Shown here: positions 6,573-14,853 of the stretch, piece after piece
How positions within the stretch are numbered: the stretch's first letter is position 1
How the letters are laid out: every line of letters starts with the position of its first letter
Assembly: GCA_027858865.1 (NCBI GenBank)
Contig: JAQIBW010000044.1
Coordinates: 1 to 22,216, forward strand
Origin: Sulfurimonas sp.
GTDB lineage: Bacteria; Campylobacterota; Campylobacteria; Campylobacterales; Sulfurimonadaceae
Length of the DNA stretch: 22,216 nt
Reading direction: 5' to 3'
Notes under the pieces: model-generated
The model's database searches: none
Seen by the model: the letters and a program-made list of their open reading frames with translations, nothing else
Told to the model about the DNA's origin: nothing
Translations under genes and position numbers: made by a program

Positions 6573-7976
6573 ATGAACACTGTAACCTCATATGGAGCAG
6601 CAGGAACTGTAACTGGTTCTTGTCACCTAGTAAAACTAGGCCCTATACAAATACTCATAGATTGTGGAATGTTTCAAGGAGAAGGGGATGCCGATAACCA
6701 AAGAAACTATCAGCCTTTTGAATTTGACCCTGCTGAGATTGACTTTCTAATCATCACTCATGCACATCTTGACCACATAGGAAGAGTTCCAAAACTCATA
6801 AAAGAAGGTTTTAACGGTAAAATAATAGCCACAAAACCGACTAAAGATATAGCCAATATTATGCTGTTAGACAGTGCTAAGATTCTAAAAGAAGAGTATA
6901 AAACTCTTAGAAGAAAAGCTCGACGTCGTGGTGATGAAGACCGCATTAAAGAGCCTATGTACACTGAAGATCATGTTAAAGAAGTCTTTGCAAAAAGATG
7001 GCATATTGTAGAATACTTTGAAAAATACAAACTACCAAAACATATAAAAGTTACGCTTGGAAATGCAGGGCATATTATGGGAAGCGCTTTTGTAATGATA
7101 GACTACCAAGAAGAGAAAAAACCCAAGCGTGTAGTTTTTTCAGGAGATATTGGAAGTCAACATAGACTTATCCTCGATCCTTTAGATAACACAGAAGTAG
7201 CTGACACACTTTTTATAGAGTCTACTTACGGAGACAGAAAACATAGACCTCTTAAAGAGAGTATTAATGAGTTTAAACAAACTATAATAGATACCCTAAA
7301 TAGAAACGGTAATGTACTTATTCCTTCATTTGCATTAGAGCGCACTCAAGAGATATTGTGGCTACTACATGAAATGGATGCCAATAATGAGCTGCCAAGA
7401 TGTAATGTTTTTCTTGATAGCCCATTAGCCATAAAAGCTACTAGACTATACAATAAATACCCTATTCATCTTAGCGAAGAAGTTGAATATCACACCTTAG
7501 ATAATGGTGACCCTTTTTCATTTCCATCGCTTGAAACAATTTCTACAAGAGAAGAATCTCGTATGATAAACAAACTTAAAGAGAGAGCGATAATCATAGC
7601 CGGAAGCGGAATGTGTCATGGCGGTCGTATTATGCATCATCTAAAACATCGTCTTTGGAATAGTAAAAATACAGTTATTTTTGTCGGTTTTCAGGTTGAA
7701 GGTACACTAGGGAGACAAATAATAGATGGAGAAGAGTATGTAAAAATATACGGTGAAGATATCGTAGTAAAAGCTCAAATACAAACCATCAACGGATTTT
7801 CTGCTCATGGGGATCAAGATGATTTAATAGACTGGATAGGTAACTTCAAAGAGTTAAAAAATCTATACTTGATTCATGGAGAGGCTAATAAAATGGAGCC
7901 TTTTAGCAAAGTGATTAAAGAGAGACTAAACCAAGATGCCAAAATAATGGAATATGGTGTTACTGTGACTTTATAG
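6573..7976 (+). CDS. Metallo-beta-lactamase / beta-CASP RNase-like protein
   Basis: The 467-residue protein has the zinc-dependent metallo-beta-lactamase core: HAHLDH (H63, H65, D67, H68), a later GHIMGSA histidine and SGDIG aspartate. These are followed by a beta-CASP insert and the motif GSGMCHGGRIMHHL, with a C-terminal GFSAHGDQDDL His. This is the arrangement of the CPSF-73/YSH1-like RNA nucleases, expected to cut RNA in the cytoplasm. No KH domain is present, unlike some archaeal relatives. Length is normal for bacterial members (about 450-470 residues). The substrate in bacteria is largely uncharacterised. It runs convergent with the sensor-kinase gene, the two stop codons being 13 bases apart, and seems functionally separate from the metal genes. 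The start follows GGAGA at 6562-6566. Confidence 0.9.
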   Translation: MNTVTSYGAAGTVTGSCHLVKLGPIQILIDCGMFQGEGDADNQRNYQPFEFDPAEIDFLIITHAHLDHIGRVPKLIKEGFNGKIIATKPTKDIANIMLLDSAKILKEEYKTLRRKARRRGDEDRIKEPMYTEDHVKEVFAKRWHIVEYFEKYKLPKHIKVTLGNAGHIMGSAFVMIDYQEEKKPKRVVFSGDIGSQHRLILDPLDNTEVADTLFIESTYGDRKHRPLKESINEFKQTIIDTLNRNGNVLIPSFALERTQEILWLLHEMDANNELPRCNVFLDSPLAIKATRLYNKYPIHLSEEVEYHTLDNGDPFSFPSLETISTREESRMINKLKERAIIIAGSGMCHGGRIMHHLKHRLWNSKNTVIFVGFQVEGTLGRQIIDGEEYVKIYGEDIVVKAQIQTINGFSAHGDQDDLIDWIGNFKELKNLYLIHGEANKMEPFSKVIKERLNQDAKIMEYGVTVTL

Positions 7977-7996
7977 AAGTAGCATCTAGCTACTTC
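7976..7996. terminator. Hairpin joining two convergent stop codons
   Basis: GAAGTAGC (7976-7983) and GCTACTTC (7989-7996) form a perfect 8-bp stem with a 5-base loop. It covers the last base of the beta-CASP stop codon and the stop codon of the opposite sensor kinase (7990-7992). Position suggests a two-way terminator, but neither strand has a clear T run after the stem, so Rho-independent function is uncertain. Confidence 0.4.
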
Positions 7997-9129
7997 ACAA
8001 CCCAAGTAAACTCAAACTTACTTCCAACATCTTTTTGTGAACTTACAAATATCTCTATCTTCAACTCATCGCATATCTGTTTTACTATATTTAGCCCTAC
8101 TCCAAAACCACCTGCTAGAGTTGAGCCACGTTTGTAAAGCTCAAAAATCTCTTGAAGTTTATCTTTATCCATTCCGATACCTTCATCTTCTATGCTAAAG
8201 AAACCCTTTTTTAGTTTTACTTTTATCGTGGTGTCGGACATAGAGTATTTGATGGCATTTGATATTAGGTTTGAGAAAAGAAGTTCTACTCTTGTATCTA
8301 CGGCTTGGAGCTGGGAGTCTTCTACAGATGCTTCTATCTTTATGTTTTTTGCATGACATAACTCTGAGTAATACTCTACGCTTCTGATTAAAATCGGTCT
8401 TAGGTTTAGCATCTGTGACTCTTGATTTACTCCGCTAAAGTTTAGGTAGGCAAGTGACTGATAGATGCTGTAGAGCTGTTTTGTAGAGATAGAGATATTT
8501 CTTAGTATCTTCTCATCATATACTTTTTTCTGCATAGCCCTTGAAGTACTCATCCCTAGTGCTGTTATGGGAGTGTTTAGCTCATGAGATATATCTTGTA
8601 TAAAAGACTCTATCTCTTTTACTTTTTGATGAATCGGGCGCATAAACAAGCGTGATAATATCCAAGAGATGACTACTATAGTTATAAATATAAGCGTTAT
8701 TGCAACAAGCACATTTGTTTTTAGAGCTTTTAACTCTTTATGATACTCGTCAGTTTTCACCACTACATATTGTATGGCTAAGTGTTCTTGCGGAGCAGAA
8801 GATACTAGATATTTAAAACCCTCTTTCTCAAAGTAGGTACTCTCAAAAACTTTATTCATAGATGCTGGAATCAAAACATACCCATAATCCTTCTCAGTCT
8901 TTGGAAGAATAAGAGGTGAAGAAGTCATATGAGCATTTATAACAAGACCAGAGATTCTGTCTGCTAGATGCTGAAGTTTATAATAAGTTGTATTTTCCAG
9001 TGAGTTTTTTTGTGCGTTAAAGTACCAGTATCCAGATAGTGCTACAAAAAAGAGCGATGAACCCAAGTATAGAGCTAAAAATGAGTAAAATGATTTTTTT
9101 TCGAGTTTATTCAAACCTATATCCCTCAC
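7990..9129 (-). CDS. Sensor histidine kinase of a CusRS-like two-component system
   Basis: An inner-membrane kinase of 379 residues if GTG at 9129 is used. TM1 (about 14-37) and TM2 (about 138-158) flank a periplasmic sensor of roughly 100 residues. The kinase core shows the H-box ISHELNTPI (H182), N-box LISNAIKYS (N287, N291), G1 DEGIGMD (D315) and G2 GGFGVGL (340-346). Only about 23 residues separate TM2 from H182, so there is no HAMP domain. An alternative TTG start at 9114 is attractive: GTGAGGG sits 8 bases upstream of it, the overlap with the regulator gene drops from 23 to 8 bases, and only five residues are lost. GTG at 9129 has no good ribosome site. Context, between copper genes and behind an OmpR-type regulator, suggests copper or silver sensing; the ligand is inferred. 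Confidence 0.9.
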   Translation of the reverse strand: MRDIGLNKLEKKSFYSFLALYLGSSLFFVALSGYWYFNAQKNSLENTTYYKLQHLADRISGLVINAHMTSSPLILPKTEKDYGYVLIPASMNKVFESTYFEKEGFKYLVSSAPQEHLAIQYVVVKTDEYHKELKALKTNVLVAITLIFITIVVISWILSRLFMRPIHQKVKEIESFIQDISHELNTPITALGMSTSRAMQKKVYDEKILRNISISTKQLYSIYQSLAYLNFSGVNQESQMLNLRPILIRSVEYYSELCHAKNIKIEASVEDSQLQAVDTRVELLFSNLISNAIKYSMSDTTIKVKLKKGFFSIEDEGIGMDKDKLQEIFELYKRGSTLAGGFGVGLNIVKQICDELKIEIFVSSQKDVGSKFEFTWVVK

Positions 9130-9754
9130 CTCTAATATTTAAGATATGTTCTTTTCCTACATACTTTCTAATCTCTTTTATAAGAGTACGAACTGCATCT
9201 CCAGATGGCATATCATCATATTCCCAAAGGTTTTGAAGCATTTCATCCGTACTAACAACACGATGGCGGTTTTTATATAAGTAATGCAAAATTGCACTCT
9301 CTTTGTTACTTAGATGCTCTGTTTTTTCTTTTGTTTTTAAAATATGGTTTTGGGTGTCAAACTCCATCTCAGGAGTTATTTTCACCAGTATTTTAAGTCC
9401 AAAATGTCTTTTAATATTTTCGATGCGTTGAGTAAGTTCTTCTAAGTCAAAAGGTTTTTTTATAAAGTCATTTGCACCAGATTCAAATGCAGCTTTTAGA
9501 TGTTTAGTATCATGAAAAGCGGTAATAAAAATAGCCGGTGTCTCATCATTAAAACTTCTTAACTCCTTTAAAAGAGAGATGCCATTACCATCTGGGACAT
9601 TTATATCAAATATATAGAGATCGTAGTTTATCTCTTCACTAAGAACAAGTGCTTTTTTCATACTGTAGGTATGAGTCACGCTATACTCTTCTTGTAAAAA
9701 ATCAACTAATATATCAGCTAAAACCGTATCATCTTCTAGGAGTAAAATTTTCAT
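9107..9754 (-). CDS. OmpR-family response regulator, CusR/CopR-like
   Basis: The 215-residue regulator has an N-terminal receiver domain with acidic pocket D8/D9, phospho-acceptor D50 (YIFDINVPDG), T78 and K100 (FIKKPF). A C-terminal winged-helix DNA-binding domain follows, with SNKESAILHYLYKNRHRVVS, VRTLIKEIRKYVG and the closing IRGEGYRFE. Phosphorylated by the adjacent kinase, it would bind direct-repeat sites as a dimer. It is divergent from the multicopper oxidase operon, and the intervening 95 bases hold an 11-bp-spaced TCACAA repeat that recurs before the second copper operon; this makes it the best candidate activator of both. MKILLLEDD fixes the start. TATAAT (minus strand, 9765-9760) lies only 5 bases upstream of the ATG, so the mRNA may be leaderless. 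Confidence 0.93.
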   Translation of the reverse strand: MKILLLEDDTVLADILVDFLQEEYSVTHTYSMKKALVLSEEINYDLYIFDINVPDGNGISLLKELRSFNDETPAIFITAFHDTKHLKAAFESGANDFIKKPFDLEELTQRIENIKRHFGLKILVKITPEMEFDTQNHILKTKEKTEHLSNKESAILHYLYKNRHRVVSTDEMLQNLWEYDDMPSGDAVRTLIKEIRKYVGKEHILNIRGEGYRFE

Positions 9755-9759
9755 TTAGT

Positions 9760-9768
9760 ATTATAACA
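9760..9768 (-). promoter_or_regulatory. Extended -10 promoter of the response-regulator gene
   Basis: On the minus strand TGTTATAAT (9768-9760) is a full extended -10 element (TG-N-TATAAT), followed by ACTAA and the ATG at 9754. The predicted start site would fall on or next to the ATG, implying leaderless or nearly leaderless transcription of the regulator-kinase operon. The TCACAA repeats lie 27-43 bases upstream of this box, so autoregulation is possible. Confidence 0.55.
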
Positions 9769-9791
9769 CACAAGGGTCATTCAAAAAGTTA

Positions 9792-9822
9792 TCACAATTC
9801 GCTCACAATAAATAGCTATAAT
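9792..9822 (+). promoter_or_regulatory. Copper operon promoter with direct-repeat operator (copy 1)
   Basis: TCACAA at 9792-9797 and again at 9803-9808 are direct repeats 11 bases apart, one helical turn. Eight bases after the second repeat comes TATAAT (9817-9822); the ATG of the multicopper oxidase is at 9850 with AAGGA at 9838-9842. The repeats sit across the -35 position, typical for OmpR-family activators. The same arrangement with identical spacing occurs at 15172-15202. Binding by the adjacent regulator is inferred. Confidence 0.8.
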
Positions 9823-9849
9823 TACTCTAAACACAATAAGGAATAAATT

Positions 9850-11601
9850 ATGATTTTTGATACTTCAAAACTTAACAGACGGCAATTTGTTAAAGGTATA
9901 GCATTATCTTCTGTAGCCGTTAGCGGGATTGTAGATCTCTCAGCAAAAGAAAAAATTTATGATTTTGATAAAAGTCCTGTATTAAGCGGTGAAGAGTTTT
10001 TTCTAAATATTGCCTCTACTCCTGTAAACATTACTGGAACACCTGCAATGGCTACAACAGTAAATGGTCTTCTTTCAGGCCCTACTCTTAGATTTAAAGA
10101 GGGTCAGGATGTTACCATTCATGTAACAAACCACCTAAAAGAAGATACTTCGATTCATTGGCACGGTATTATTTTACCTACTAACATGGATGGGGTACCG
10201 GGTATTAGCTATGATGGTATAAAACCAGGTGAAACTTTTACATATAAGTTTAAAATCCAGCAAAGTGGAACATACTGGTACCATTCACACTCAGATTTTC
10301 AAGAACAAACTGGAATATATGGGGCAATAGTAATCGAGCCAAAAGAAGAAAAATTGGAATATGATAGAGAGTATGTTATATCTTTATCTGACTGGTCAGA
10401 TGAAAAACCAGATTCTATTTATAGAAAAATCAAACTCTCAGCAGATTATTACAATTTTAAACAAAGAACCGTTGGCGACTTTTTTGATGAAGTAAAAGAA
10501 CTAGGTTTTTTAGAAGCATTTAGTCAAAGAAAAATGTGGAATGAGATGGCAATGACGGATAGAGATTTATCTGATGTTACAGGCTATACATATACATACT
10601 TAATGAATGGACAAAATCCAGCAACAAATTTTAAAGCTTTATTTAAAAATGGAGAAAAAATAAGACTACGTTTTATAAATAGCTCGGCGATGACTTTTTT
10701 TGATGTACAAATCCCAGGGCTGAAAATGAGTGTAGTTGCTTCTGATGGAAACTATGTTCAACCTGTGTCAGTTGATGAGTTTAGAATCGGAGTAGCAGAA
10801 ACATATGATGTAATAGTTGAACCTGAAGAAAACAGAGCTTACTCAATCTTCGCACAAAGTCTTGATAGAAGTGGTTACGCGCTTGGTGCTTTAACTTACG
10901 ATACAAGTGTAATAGCAACTACTCCAGAGATGGATTCCCTTCCAATTTTATCACATGCTGATATGGGTATGAATATGTCCTCAATGAAAGATATGCCAAA
11001 GAAAAAAGAGACTGCTATGAAATGTGGTGCTGGTATGGATATGTCTGTAAGTAAGCCTAAGATGGATATGAGTAAGCCAGTTATCCCGATAACTCAGCTT
11101 GAAGAGAGTCGTGGAGTTCAAACTACTATGCGAGCTATGGACCCTCAGTATAGACTTTCAGACCCAGGAGTTGGACTAAGAAACAACGGCAGAAAAGTTC
11201 TTACTTATGCTGACTTAAAATCATTAACTCCAACAACCCATGACAGATATCCTGACAGGGAGATAATACTTCGTTTAACAGGAAATATGGAGAGATACAT
11301 GTGGTCGATTAATGGTATCGCATATAAAGATGCTAAACCATTAGAGTTTAAATATGGTGAGATACTAAGAATAACTTACATTAATGACACTATGATGAAC
11401 CACCCAATGCACTTACATGGAATGTGGAGCGAGTTAGAAACAGGTGATGATAATTACCTGCCAAAAAAACACACTATCATCGCTCAACCTGGTTCAAAAA
11501 TTAGTTTTCGTGTAAATGTAGATGCTAAAGGTTCATGGGCATATCATTGTCACTTGCTTTATCATATGGCAGGTATGTTTAGAAAAGTCGTAGTGGCTTA
11601 A
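9850..11601 (+). CDS. pcoA: Tat-exported multicopper oxidase, copper-resistance type (PcoA/CopA family)
   Basis: The 583-residue protein starts with a twin-arginine signal (NRRQFVKG, residues 9-16, then a hydrophobic stretch), so it should be exported folded to the periplasm. It has cupredoxin domains with the copper-ligand motifs HWHG (H103, H105), WYHSHSD (H145, H147), HPMHLHG (H518, H521, H523) and HCHLLYHMAGM (H566, C567, H568, H572, M576), a complete type 1 and type 2/3 set. A Met-rich insert at about 369-410 holds ten methionines and C392. The enzyme probably oxidises Cu+ to Cu2+ using oxygen. Its length and insert fit the copper-resistance branch rather than CueO (about 516 residues). 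First gene of a five-gene operon; the next gene follows after 14 bases with a strong AGGAGGAGG ribosome site. Confidence 0.93.
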   Translation: MIFDTSKLNRRQFVKGIALSSVAVSGIVDLSAKEKIYDFDKSPVLSGEEFFLNIASTPVNITGTPAMATTVNGLLSGPTLRFKEGQDVTIHVTNHLKEDTSIHWHGIILPTNMDGVPGISYDGIKPGETFTYKFKIQQSGTYWYHSHSDFQEQTGIYGAIVIEPKEEKLEYDREYVISLSDWSDEKPDSIYRKIKLSADYYNFKQRTVGDFFDEVKELGFLEAFSQRKMWNEMAMTDRDLSDVTGYTYTYLMNGQNPATNFKALFKNGEKIRLRFINSSAMTFFDVQIPGLKMSVVASDGNYVQPVSVDEFRIGVAETYDVIVEPEENRAYSIFAQSLDRSGYALGALTYDTSVIATTPEMDSLPILSHADMGMNMSSMKDMPKKKETAMKCGAGMDMSVSKPKMDMSKPVIPITQLEESRGVQTTMRAMDPQYRLSDPGVGLRNNGRKVLTYADLKSLTPTTHDRYPDREIILRLTGNMERYMWSINGIAYKDAKPLEFKYGEILRITYINDTMMNHPMHLHGMWSELETGDDNYLPKKHTIIAQPGSKISFRVNVDAKGSWAYHCHLLYHMAGMFRKVVVA

Positions 11602-11615
11602 GGAGGAGGTGTATT

Positions 11616-12302
11616 ATGAAAAAATTATTATTAATAACAGTATTAACATTAGGACTTAGTACATCTGCATTTGCAGGTGGAGGTGGTGATATATTAAGAG
11701 CTACTGTAATGGTAGATAACTTAGAGTATCAGTTTAATGATGAAAAGTCTGTTTCATGGGATACTTATGCATATGTAGGCTATGACCTAAACAAATTATA
11801 TATTTATTCTGAAGGTGAAAAAGCCAAAGATTCTTCATCTGCTAGTAGTGAAAATCAGCTAGTATATTCTCGTGCTATAACTCCATATTGGGACATTCAA
11901 GTAGGTGCTGCTTATGATAAAACCGAGGATTCAGACCAGACTTGGGGTGTTATAGCAGTTCAAGGACTTGCTCCTTACTTTTTTGAGACAAGAGCAGTTG
12001 TTTTAGTAGCTGATGATGGAAACATCGGATTTAGAGCTGAGAGTGAATACGAAGCTCTGATAACTCAAAAATTAATTCTTACTCCAAGTGTAGCAATATC
12101 TGCATATACAAAAGACGATGTAAAAATAGGTATCGGAAGTGGTTTGTCTAATCTAAAATTAGGAGCTAGACTAAGATATGAGTTTATAAGAGAGTTTGCA
12201 CCATATATTGGTGTTGAGTGGAGTAAGAATTTTGGAAATACAGATGATTTATCTCCATTAGACGAAACTTATGCAGTAGCCGGATTAAGATTCTGGTTTT
12301 AA
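11616..12302 (+). CDS. copB: Copper-resistance outer-membrane protein CopB/PcoB
   Basis: The 228-residue product has a signal peptide (MKKLLLITVLTLGLSTSAFA) and then a beta-barrel pattern of alternating strands, ending in the aromatic residues RFWF typical of outer-membrane barrels. Motifs characteristic of the family include WDTYAYVGYDLNKLYIYSEGE near the N-terminus (split: WDTYAYVGYD and LNKLYIYSEGE), PYWDIQVGAAYD, and a late LGARLRYEFIREFAPYIGVEW-like segment with the ending ETYAVAGLRFWF. It is shorter than PcoB (about 296 residues), lacking the Met/His-rich N-terminal region, so only the barrel is kept. It lies straight after the multicopper oxidase, the same order as pcoAB/copAB, with an ideal ribosome site. 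It is thought to bind or sequester copper at the outer membrane; its precise role is unsettled. Confidence 0.9.
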   Translation: MKKLLLITVLTLGLSTSAFAGGGGDILRATVMVDNLEYQFNDEKSVSWDTYAYVGYDLNKLYIYSEGEKAKDSSSASSENQLVYSRAITPYWDIQVGAAYDKTEDSDQTWGVIAVQGLAPYFFETRAVVLVADDGNIGFRAESEYEALITQKLILTPSVAISAYTKDDVKIGIGSGLSNLKLGARLRYEFIREFAPYIGVEWSKNFGNTDDLSPLDETYAVAGLRFWF

Positions 12303-12313
12303 AGGAGTTTGTT

Positions 12314-12511
12314 ATGAGTGATTATGGAATGAGTGGATTTGGAATGGGATTTGGTTGGTTTATACCTTTACTCTTTATTGGAGCATTGATATATTTTATA
12401 AATGGCAATAAAAAAGAAGATTTATCGGCAAAAGATATTCTTGATAAGAGATATGCAAATGGTGAGATTTCTGAGAAAGAGTATAAAACTAAAAGAGAAG
12501 CATTAAAGTAG
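12314..12511 (+). CDS. Small membrane protein with C-terminal SHOCT domain
   Basis: A 65-residue protein with three parts: a Gly/Met-rich N-terminus (MSDYGMSGFGMGFG), one membrane helix (about 13-30, WFIPLLFIGALIYFI) and a C-terminal SHOCT motif (AKDILDKRYANGEISEKEYKTKREAL). The SHOCT domain is a short helical oligomerisation module seen at the C-terminus of many small proteins. M6 and M11 with aromatic and glycine residues could provide weak copper contacts; this is speculation. It sits between copB and the copper ATPase with 11-base and 10-base gaps and its own AAGGAG site, so it is co-expressed with copper-handling proteins. The sequence suggests a membrane-anchored accessory; the function is unknown. 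Confidence 0.85.
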   Translation: MSDYGMSGFGMGFGWFIPLLFIGALIYFINGNKKEDLSAKDILDKRYANGEISEKEYKTKREALK

Positions 12512-12521
12512 GAGATGTATT

Positions 12522-14801
12522 ATGAGTGAAGAGATAAAAGAGTGTTGTCATGAGAACTCTTCTCATGCAAAAAATGATTTTTATACATGTCCGATGCACC
12601 CTGAAGTCCATGAGGAATCTTCAGGATCGTGTCCAAAATGTGGAATGGCTTTGGAAAAAGAAATCCAAACGGTCTCTTCAAGCTCTAATCAATATACTTG
12701 TCCAATGCATCCTGAGATTTTACAAGATCATCCGGGTAGTTGTCCTAAGTGTGGAATGGCATTGGAGCCGATGCAAGTTGAAGATACTGAAGATACAGAC
12801 GAACTTGACTATATGAGCAAAAGATTTTGGATTAGTGTAGTCTTATCTGTTCCTCTGTTTATTGTTGCAATGGTAAGTGATTTAGTTCCAGAATATTTAC
12901 CAAGTAATATCTCCATGTTAAGTATTCAGTGGTTTCTTTTTGTCCTTGCTACTCCAGTTGTCCTTTGGGCTGGCTGGCCTTTTTTTGTAAGAGGATACCA
13001 GTCAATCAAAACATGGAACTTAAATATGTTTACACTTATCGCCATTGGTGTTAGTGCAGCATATATTTATAGTTTATTTGCACTATTCTTACCAAATATG
13101 TTTCCACCTCTGATGCAAACTGAAGATGGCTTAGTTCATGTCTACTTTGAAGCAGCTGCCGTTATTACTACTTTGGTACTTTTAGGACAGGTCTTAGAGC
13201 TAAGAGCAAGAAGCAAAACAAACACAGCCATTAAAACACTTTTAAACCTTGCACCAAAACAAGCTCATCGGATAGGTGAAGATGGAAGTGAAGAAGATGT
13301 AAATCTTGAGTTGGTTCATGTTGGAGACAAACTTAGAATTAAACCAGGAGAAAAAATTCCTGTTGATGGAGTTGTACTTGATGGACAAAGTAATCTAGAT
13401 GAGTCTATGATAACTGGAGAACCAATTCTTGTGTCAAAAACTAAAGATGATTTACTCATAGGTGCTACTTTAAATAAAAATAGCTCTCTTATTATGCAAG
13501 CTCAAAAAGTTGGAAGTGATACTATGCTTTCTCAAATAGTGAAGATGGTATCCCAAGCTCAACGCTCACGCGCACCTATTCAAAAACTAGCAGATACGGT
13601 ATCTGGTTATTTTGTACCTGCGGTTGTATTAGCAGCAATATTGGCATTTTTTGGATGGTATATATTTGGACCAGAGCCTCGTTTGGCTTATGCTATTGTA
13701 TCTGCTGTAGCAGTATTAATCATCGCCTGTCCATGTGCTTTAGGTTTAGCAACACCTATCTCTATAATGGTGGGGACAGGAAGAGCAGCACTATCTGGAA
13801 TCCTGATAAAAGATGCAAAAACATTAGAGACAATGGAGAAAGTAAATACGCTTGTTGTTGACAAAACAGGAACTCTAACACAAGGAAAACCTAAAGTTAC
13901 AAGCTTTTTAGTGCAAGATGGTTTTGATGAAAAAAGTATTTTAAAATACGCTGCAAGTTTGGAACGTGTAAGTGAGCATCCTTTAGCAGATGCAGTAATT
14001 GAACACGCTAAAGAGATGGAGATAGAGCTTGTAGAAGTAACTAACTTTAACTCCGTTACAGGCAAAGGTATTACCGGTGAGATTGATGGTAAAAAAGTAA
14101 TATTAGGAAGTGATAAATTTTTAGAGAGTTTAGATATAACAACTGAGGCTGTAATAAAAAAAGCCAACACTCTACGCGAAGAAGGAAAAGGTGTGATTTT
14201 TATGGCTGTTGATTCTAAGTTTAGTGCCATCATCGGTATCGAAGACCCTATAAAAACAACATCTATTGAAGCAATCAAAGAGCTTAGAGCCGAGGGTATT
14301 AAAGTCGTTATGCTAAGTGGAGATAATGAAACTACTGCAAATGCTGTTGCTAAAGCACTTAATATTGATAAAGTTTATGCAAATGTTATGCCTGATGAAA
14401 AAGCAAATGTAATAAAACAGTTACAAGAGGATGGTGCTATTGTAGCGATGGCAGGTGACGGTATAAATGACGCTCCAGCATTGGCTCAAGCTGATGTAGG
14501 TATAGCTATGGGGACAGGAACTGATGTTGCCATAGAGAGCGCAGGAGTCACACTTATAAAAGGTGACTTGCTTGGTATTGTAAAGGTCTTAAAACTAAGT
14601 CGTGCTACCATGAAAAATATCAGACAAAATCTGTTTTTTGCTTTTATTTATAATAGCATAGGTGTTCCAATCGCAGCAGGAGTACTTTATCCATTTTTTG
14701 GGATACTGCTCTCTCCGATGATTGCAGCTGCTGCTATGAGTTTTAGCTCAGTCTCGGTCATTACTAATGCTTTACGATTAAGAAATATTAAGATAAATTA
14801 A
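12522..14801 (+). CDS. copA: Cu+-exporting P1B-type ATPase with tandem YTCPMHP metal-binding domains
   Basis: A 759-residue inner-membrane P-type ATPase. The cytoplasmic N-terminus carries two copies of a zinc-ribbon-like heavy-metal-binding domain (YTCPMHP...CPKCGMALE; C23, M25, H26, C37, C40, M42 and C60, M62, H63, C74, C77, M79) instead of the classical GMTCxxC domain, after an extra CCH (8-10). The catalytic core has TGEP in the actuator domain, the transmembrane CPC motif (C403-C405), phosphorylation site DKTGT (D447), SEHPLADAV (H486, P487) and GDGINDAPAL. The last helices contain YNSIGVPIAAG and MSFSSVSV, matching the P1B-1 (Cu+/Ag+) signatures. It would pump Cu+ to the periplasm, supplying the oxidase and CusCBA. 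The start follows GGAGA, which overlaps the previous stop codon. Confidence 0.95.
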   Translation: MSEEIKECCHENSSHAKNDFYTCPMHPEVHEESSGSCPKCGMALEKEIQTVSSSSNQYTCPMHPEILQDHPGSCPKCGMALEPMQVEDTEDTDELDYMSKRFWISVVLSVPLFIVAMVSDLVPEYLPSNISMLSIQWFLFVLATPVVLWAGWPFFVRGYQSIKTWNLNMFTLIAIGVSAAYIYSLFALFLPNMFPPLMQTEDGLVHVYFEAAAVITTLVLLGQVLELRARSKTNTAIKTLLNLAPKQAHRIGEDGSEEDVNLELVHVGDKLRIKPGEKIPVDGVVLDGQSNLDESMITGEPILVSKTKDDLLIGATLNKNSSLIMQAQKVGSDTMLSQIVKMVSQAQRSRAPIQKLADTVSGYFVPAVVLAAILAFFGWYIFGPEPRLAYAIVSAVAVLIIACPCALGLATPISIMVGTGRAALSGILIKDAKTLETMEKVNTLVVDKTGTLTQGKPKVTSFLVQDGFDEKSILKYAASLERVSEHPLADAVIEHAKEMEIELVEVTNFNSVTGKGITGEIDGKKVILGSDKFLESLDITTEAVIKKANTLREEGKGVIFMAVDSKFSAIIGIEDPIKTTSIEAIKELRAEGIKVVMLSGDNETTANAVAKALNIDKVYANVMPDEKANVIKQLQEDGAIVAMAGDGINDAPALAQADVGIAMGTGTDVAIESAGVTLIKGDLLGIVKVLKLSRATMKNIRQNLFFAFIYNSIGVPIAAGVLYPFFGILLSPMIAAAAMSFSSVSVITNALRLRNIKIN

Positions 14802-14853
14802 AACATATCTTTGGAACCTTTTATGCTTGTACGTTTCCATCAAAGGATTTGAG

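Noticed and set aside
13688..14278. Minus-strand open frame (196 codons) inside the copper ATPase gene
   Set aside because: It mirrors the DKTGT-containing ATPase core on the plus strand and shows no plausible protein features.
14827..14853. TTG at 14827 as start of the hypothetical protein after the ATPase
   Set aside because: There is no ribosome site before it, whereas ATG 14854 has AAAGGA six bases upstream.
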